A program made the translations under genes and the position numbers. A DNA stretch of 7,652 bases from Chloroflexota bacterium (GTDB taxonomy: Bacteria; Chloroflexota; Anaerolineae; Anaerolineales; UBA4823). Where the stretch lies: the NCBI GenBank assembly GCA_030613705.1, contig JAUWLJ010000092.1:1-7652 (forward strand). The letters run 5' to 3'. The notes beneath the pieces were generated by a model. That model had not been told where the DNA came from. It saw nothing but the letters and a program-made list of their open reading frames with translations, and did no database searches. Shown piece after piece: positions 6,190 to 7,652 of this stretch; positions within the stretch are counted from its first letter, which is position 1, and every line of letters starts with the position of its first letter.

Positions 6190-7479
6190 ATGCCTGAGCA
6201 ACTGGACTTAGAATTATTACTGCGCGTTCCATATGTGGATCCAGACCTGGGGTTCGATATATCGCTTTCAGGATCAAAGGTGGCATTTTCCTGGAATCTG
6301 AGCGGTCGATGGGAGATCTACATCCTGGATTTGGAGGGCAATGCCACTCCTCAACAAGTAACCGTCGGGGAAGGGGCTAAGTTCGCACCGCGCTGGAGTC
6401 CTAACGGGCAGCAACTAGCATATACTATCGATTTGGACGGGAGTGAAAACTATGATATTTTCATTCTCAACTTGGCAACTGGTGAACATCTAAACCTCAC
6501 TACCAATACTCCCGATGCCATCATGCCAGCCTATGCCTGGTCTCCCGATGGTGAATGGATCGCGTTTTGTTCGGACCGCGCAGGGCGCTTCGATACATAC
6601 GTGATGCCATCAACAGGAGGACAGGCGCGCAAAGTGCTCTATCAACCGCACCCTGATTATGAAGTACACTGGTCGCCTGATGGAAGCATGTTGGCAGTCG
6701 TCGTTGAAGGCCAAGGTCAAGATTATTGGATCTACCTCGTACCACTCGAAGGGGGTGAACCATACCCAATCGCCATCGATGGGGAATCTATCTGTGCAAA
6801 GGATGCCTGTTGGGCTCCCGATGGTAAATCGCTTGCATTTGCATCTAATTTTAATGGACAGTTCGAGATTGGGATTTATCAGCTCGCATCTGATTCCATT
6901 TCCTGGTTGACGGATGGAGAGGGCGAAAAAGAAAGACCTGACTGGTCTGATGATGGCTTACTGGTCTATGCTGTCAGGCATGGCCCCAAGACTAAATTGG
7001 CCTTTATGGATATTGCAACCAGAAATGCCTCTACCTTCCAGATTGAACCTGGCGTAATTTTTACACCCAAATTCACACCCACGAACGGACAAATTATCTT
7101 TGTATTCGACAACCCGCGCCACCCGGACGATCTGTGGTCTTATTCCCTCTCAGACCGCACATACAAGCAGATCACTCATTCTTTGCCGGATACAGTCGAT
7201 CGCAGCACACTGTCTATGCCTGGAGAGATTCGCTACCCCAGCTTGGATGGAACCGAGGTCCCCGCGCTGCTTTATCGCACTTCAGAACCAGGTGACCTCC
7301 CCCCTGCCGTGCTGTACATACATGGCGGACCTAACTGGCTGACTCAAATTACATGGGACCCGTTGATCCACAGCACATGGTCAGTCGGGGCTGGGTGGTG
7401 CTGGCCCCGAATTATCGCGGTTCCACTGGGTACGGGCGAGAGTGGCAATTGGCTAGCCGTTTCGATTTTGGTGGTGTAG
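6190..7479 (+). CDS. S9 family peptidase (acylaminoacyl-peptidase-like), N-terminal part, frameshifted
   Basis: The start ATG at 6190 has GAGG (6181-6184) five bases upstream. The reading frame stops at TAG 7477-7479 after 429 codons, but only about the first 393 follow the family. Residues 20-310 form a beta-propeller of TolB/PD40-type repeats. The blade motifs lie near 26-33 (degenerate), 69-78, 117-126, 161-170, 208-217, 252-261 and 295-305, most with the W-S-P-D-G core, so seven blades are plausible. The alpha/beta-hydrolase domain then begins. GEIRYPSLDGTEVPALLYR (345-363) is the usual linker, and VLYIHGGPNW (374-383) carries the HGGP oxyanion motif. After WDPLI the translation stops resembling the family, and the missing sequence continues in the -1 frame. 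No signal peptide is visible, so a cytoplasmic enzyme that trims imported peptides is inferred. As written this product would lack the catalytic serine, aspartate and histidine. Confidence 0.85.
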   Translation: MPEQLDLELLLRVPYVDPDLGFDISLSGSKVAFSWNLSGRWEIYILDLEGNATPQQVTVGEGAKFAPRWSPNGQQLAYTIDLDGSENYDIFILNLATGEHLNLTTNTPDAIMPAYAWSPDGEWIAFCSDRAGRFDTYVMPSTGGQARKVLYQPHPDYEVHWSPDGSMLAVVVEGQGQDYWIYLVPLEGGEPYPIAIDGESICAKDACWAPDGKSLAFASNFNGQFEIGIYQLASDSISWLTDGEGEKERPDWSDDGLLVYAVRHGPKTKLAFMDIATRNASTFQIEPGVIFTPKFTPTNGQIIFVFDNPRHPDDLWSYSLSDRTYKQITHSLPDTVDRSTLSMPGEIRYPSLDGTEVPALLYRTSEPGDLPPAVLYIHGGPNWLTQITWDPLIHSTWSVGAGWCWPRIIAVPLGTGESGNWLAVSILVV

Positions 7480-7652
7480 ATACTGCTGATGTTGTTGCTG
7501 GCGTGGATTATCTTTGCAACCAGGGGATCGCGGCTCCCAATAATATTGCTGTCACAGGCAGGAGCTGGGGCGGTTACCTGACCATGACTTGCCTGACCCA
7601 GTATCCTGAACGCTGGGCGGCAGGTTCAGCGGTGGTACCTTTCTTGAACTGG
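7371..7652 (+). pseudogene. Continuation of the S9 peptidase catalytic domain in the -1 frame, cut by the window end
   Basis: In the frame beginning at 7371 the sequence is open to the window edge and reads as the direct continuation of the preceding peptidase. QHMVSRGWVVLAPNYRGSTG is followed by YGREWQ, then a helix with GVDTADVVAGVDYL, and then GRSWGGYLT. That last motif is the G-x-S-x-G-G nucleophile elbow, with the catalytic serine encoded at 7563-7565. The final residues are WAAGSAVVPFLNW, again family-typical. The Asp and His of the triad would lie beyond the window. The frame cannot be a separate gene: there is no RBS, the first in-frame ATG (7353) lies inside the upstream part, and an in-frame TAA at 7332-7334 limits it upstream. 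It is listed as a pseudogene fragment because of the frame break, but a one-base sequencing or assembly deletion would restore a single intact gene. Confidence 0.75.

Noticed and set aside
7335..7380. Programmed -1 ribosomal frameshifting in the peptidase gene
   Set aside because: No slippery heptamer in the right register and no obvious downstream stem were seen, and such recoding is not known to me in S9 peptidases.
7353..7652. A separate gene starting at ATG 7353
   Set aside because: There is no RBS, and the protein starts in the middle of an alpha/beta-hydrolase fold whose beginning lies in the upstream frame. It is better explained as the same gene after a frameshift.

Overview
The window holds one conventional bacterial operon: a peptide-type (Dpp/Opp family, SBP_bac_5) ABC importer followed by a cytoplasmic S9 peptidase. 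It is preceded by the tail of an unrelated gene that looks like a trimethylamine methyltransferase (MttB) family protein. Everything supported is on the + strand. The organism is most likely a member of the Chloroflexota, perhaps Anaerolineae. That is an inference from protein style: an Ala/Pro/Glu-rich linker after the lipobox, an Asp/Gly insertion in the permease, and an MttB homologue beside a peptide importer. No marker gene is present, so the taxonomy is tentative. Lipoprotein processing and tight ATGA overlaps simply say 'bacterium'.

Layout. 1-147: C-terminal 48 codons of the MttB-like gene. 148-339: regulatory gap with an interrupted palindrome/hairpin (174-196), a sigma70-type promoter (-35 183-188, -10 205-210), a strong Shine-Dalgarno sequence with no start codon behind it (231-239), and the true RBS of the lipoprotein gene (325-330). 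340-2094: peptide-binding lipoprotein. 2119-2156: hairpin plus T-rich tail, a terminator/attenuator between binding protein and permease genes. 2199-3230 and 3242-4204: the two permeases. 4214-5200 and 5197-6177: the two ATPases. 6190 to the window end: an S9 (acylaminoacyl-peptidase-like) gene, interrupted by an apparent -1 frameshift near 7366-7374 and cut by the window edge.

How the genes work together: the lipoprotein would capture oligopeptides outside the membrane, the DppB/DppC pair would form the channel, and the DppD/DppF heterodimer would power import. The S9 peptidase, which has no visible signal peptide, would hydrolyse imported peptides in the cytoplasm. The internal hairpin would let the binding protein be made in excess over the membrane and ATPase subunits.

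I found no CRISPR array, tRNA, rRNA, insertion sequence or defence system. I see no wholly new system. The points most worth a second look are the frameshift in the peptidase, the palindrome overlapping the promoter, the orphan Shine-Dalgarno and mini-ORF in the leader, the identical four-cysteine motifs in both ATPases, and the acidic Asp/Gly insertion in the permease.
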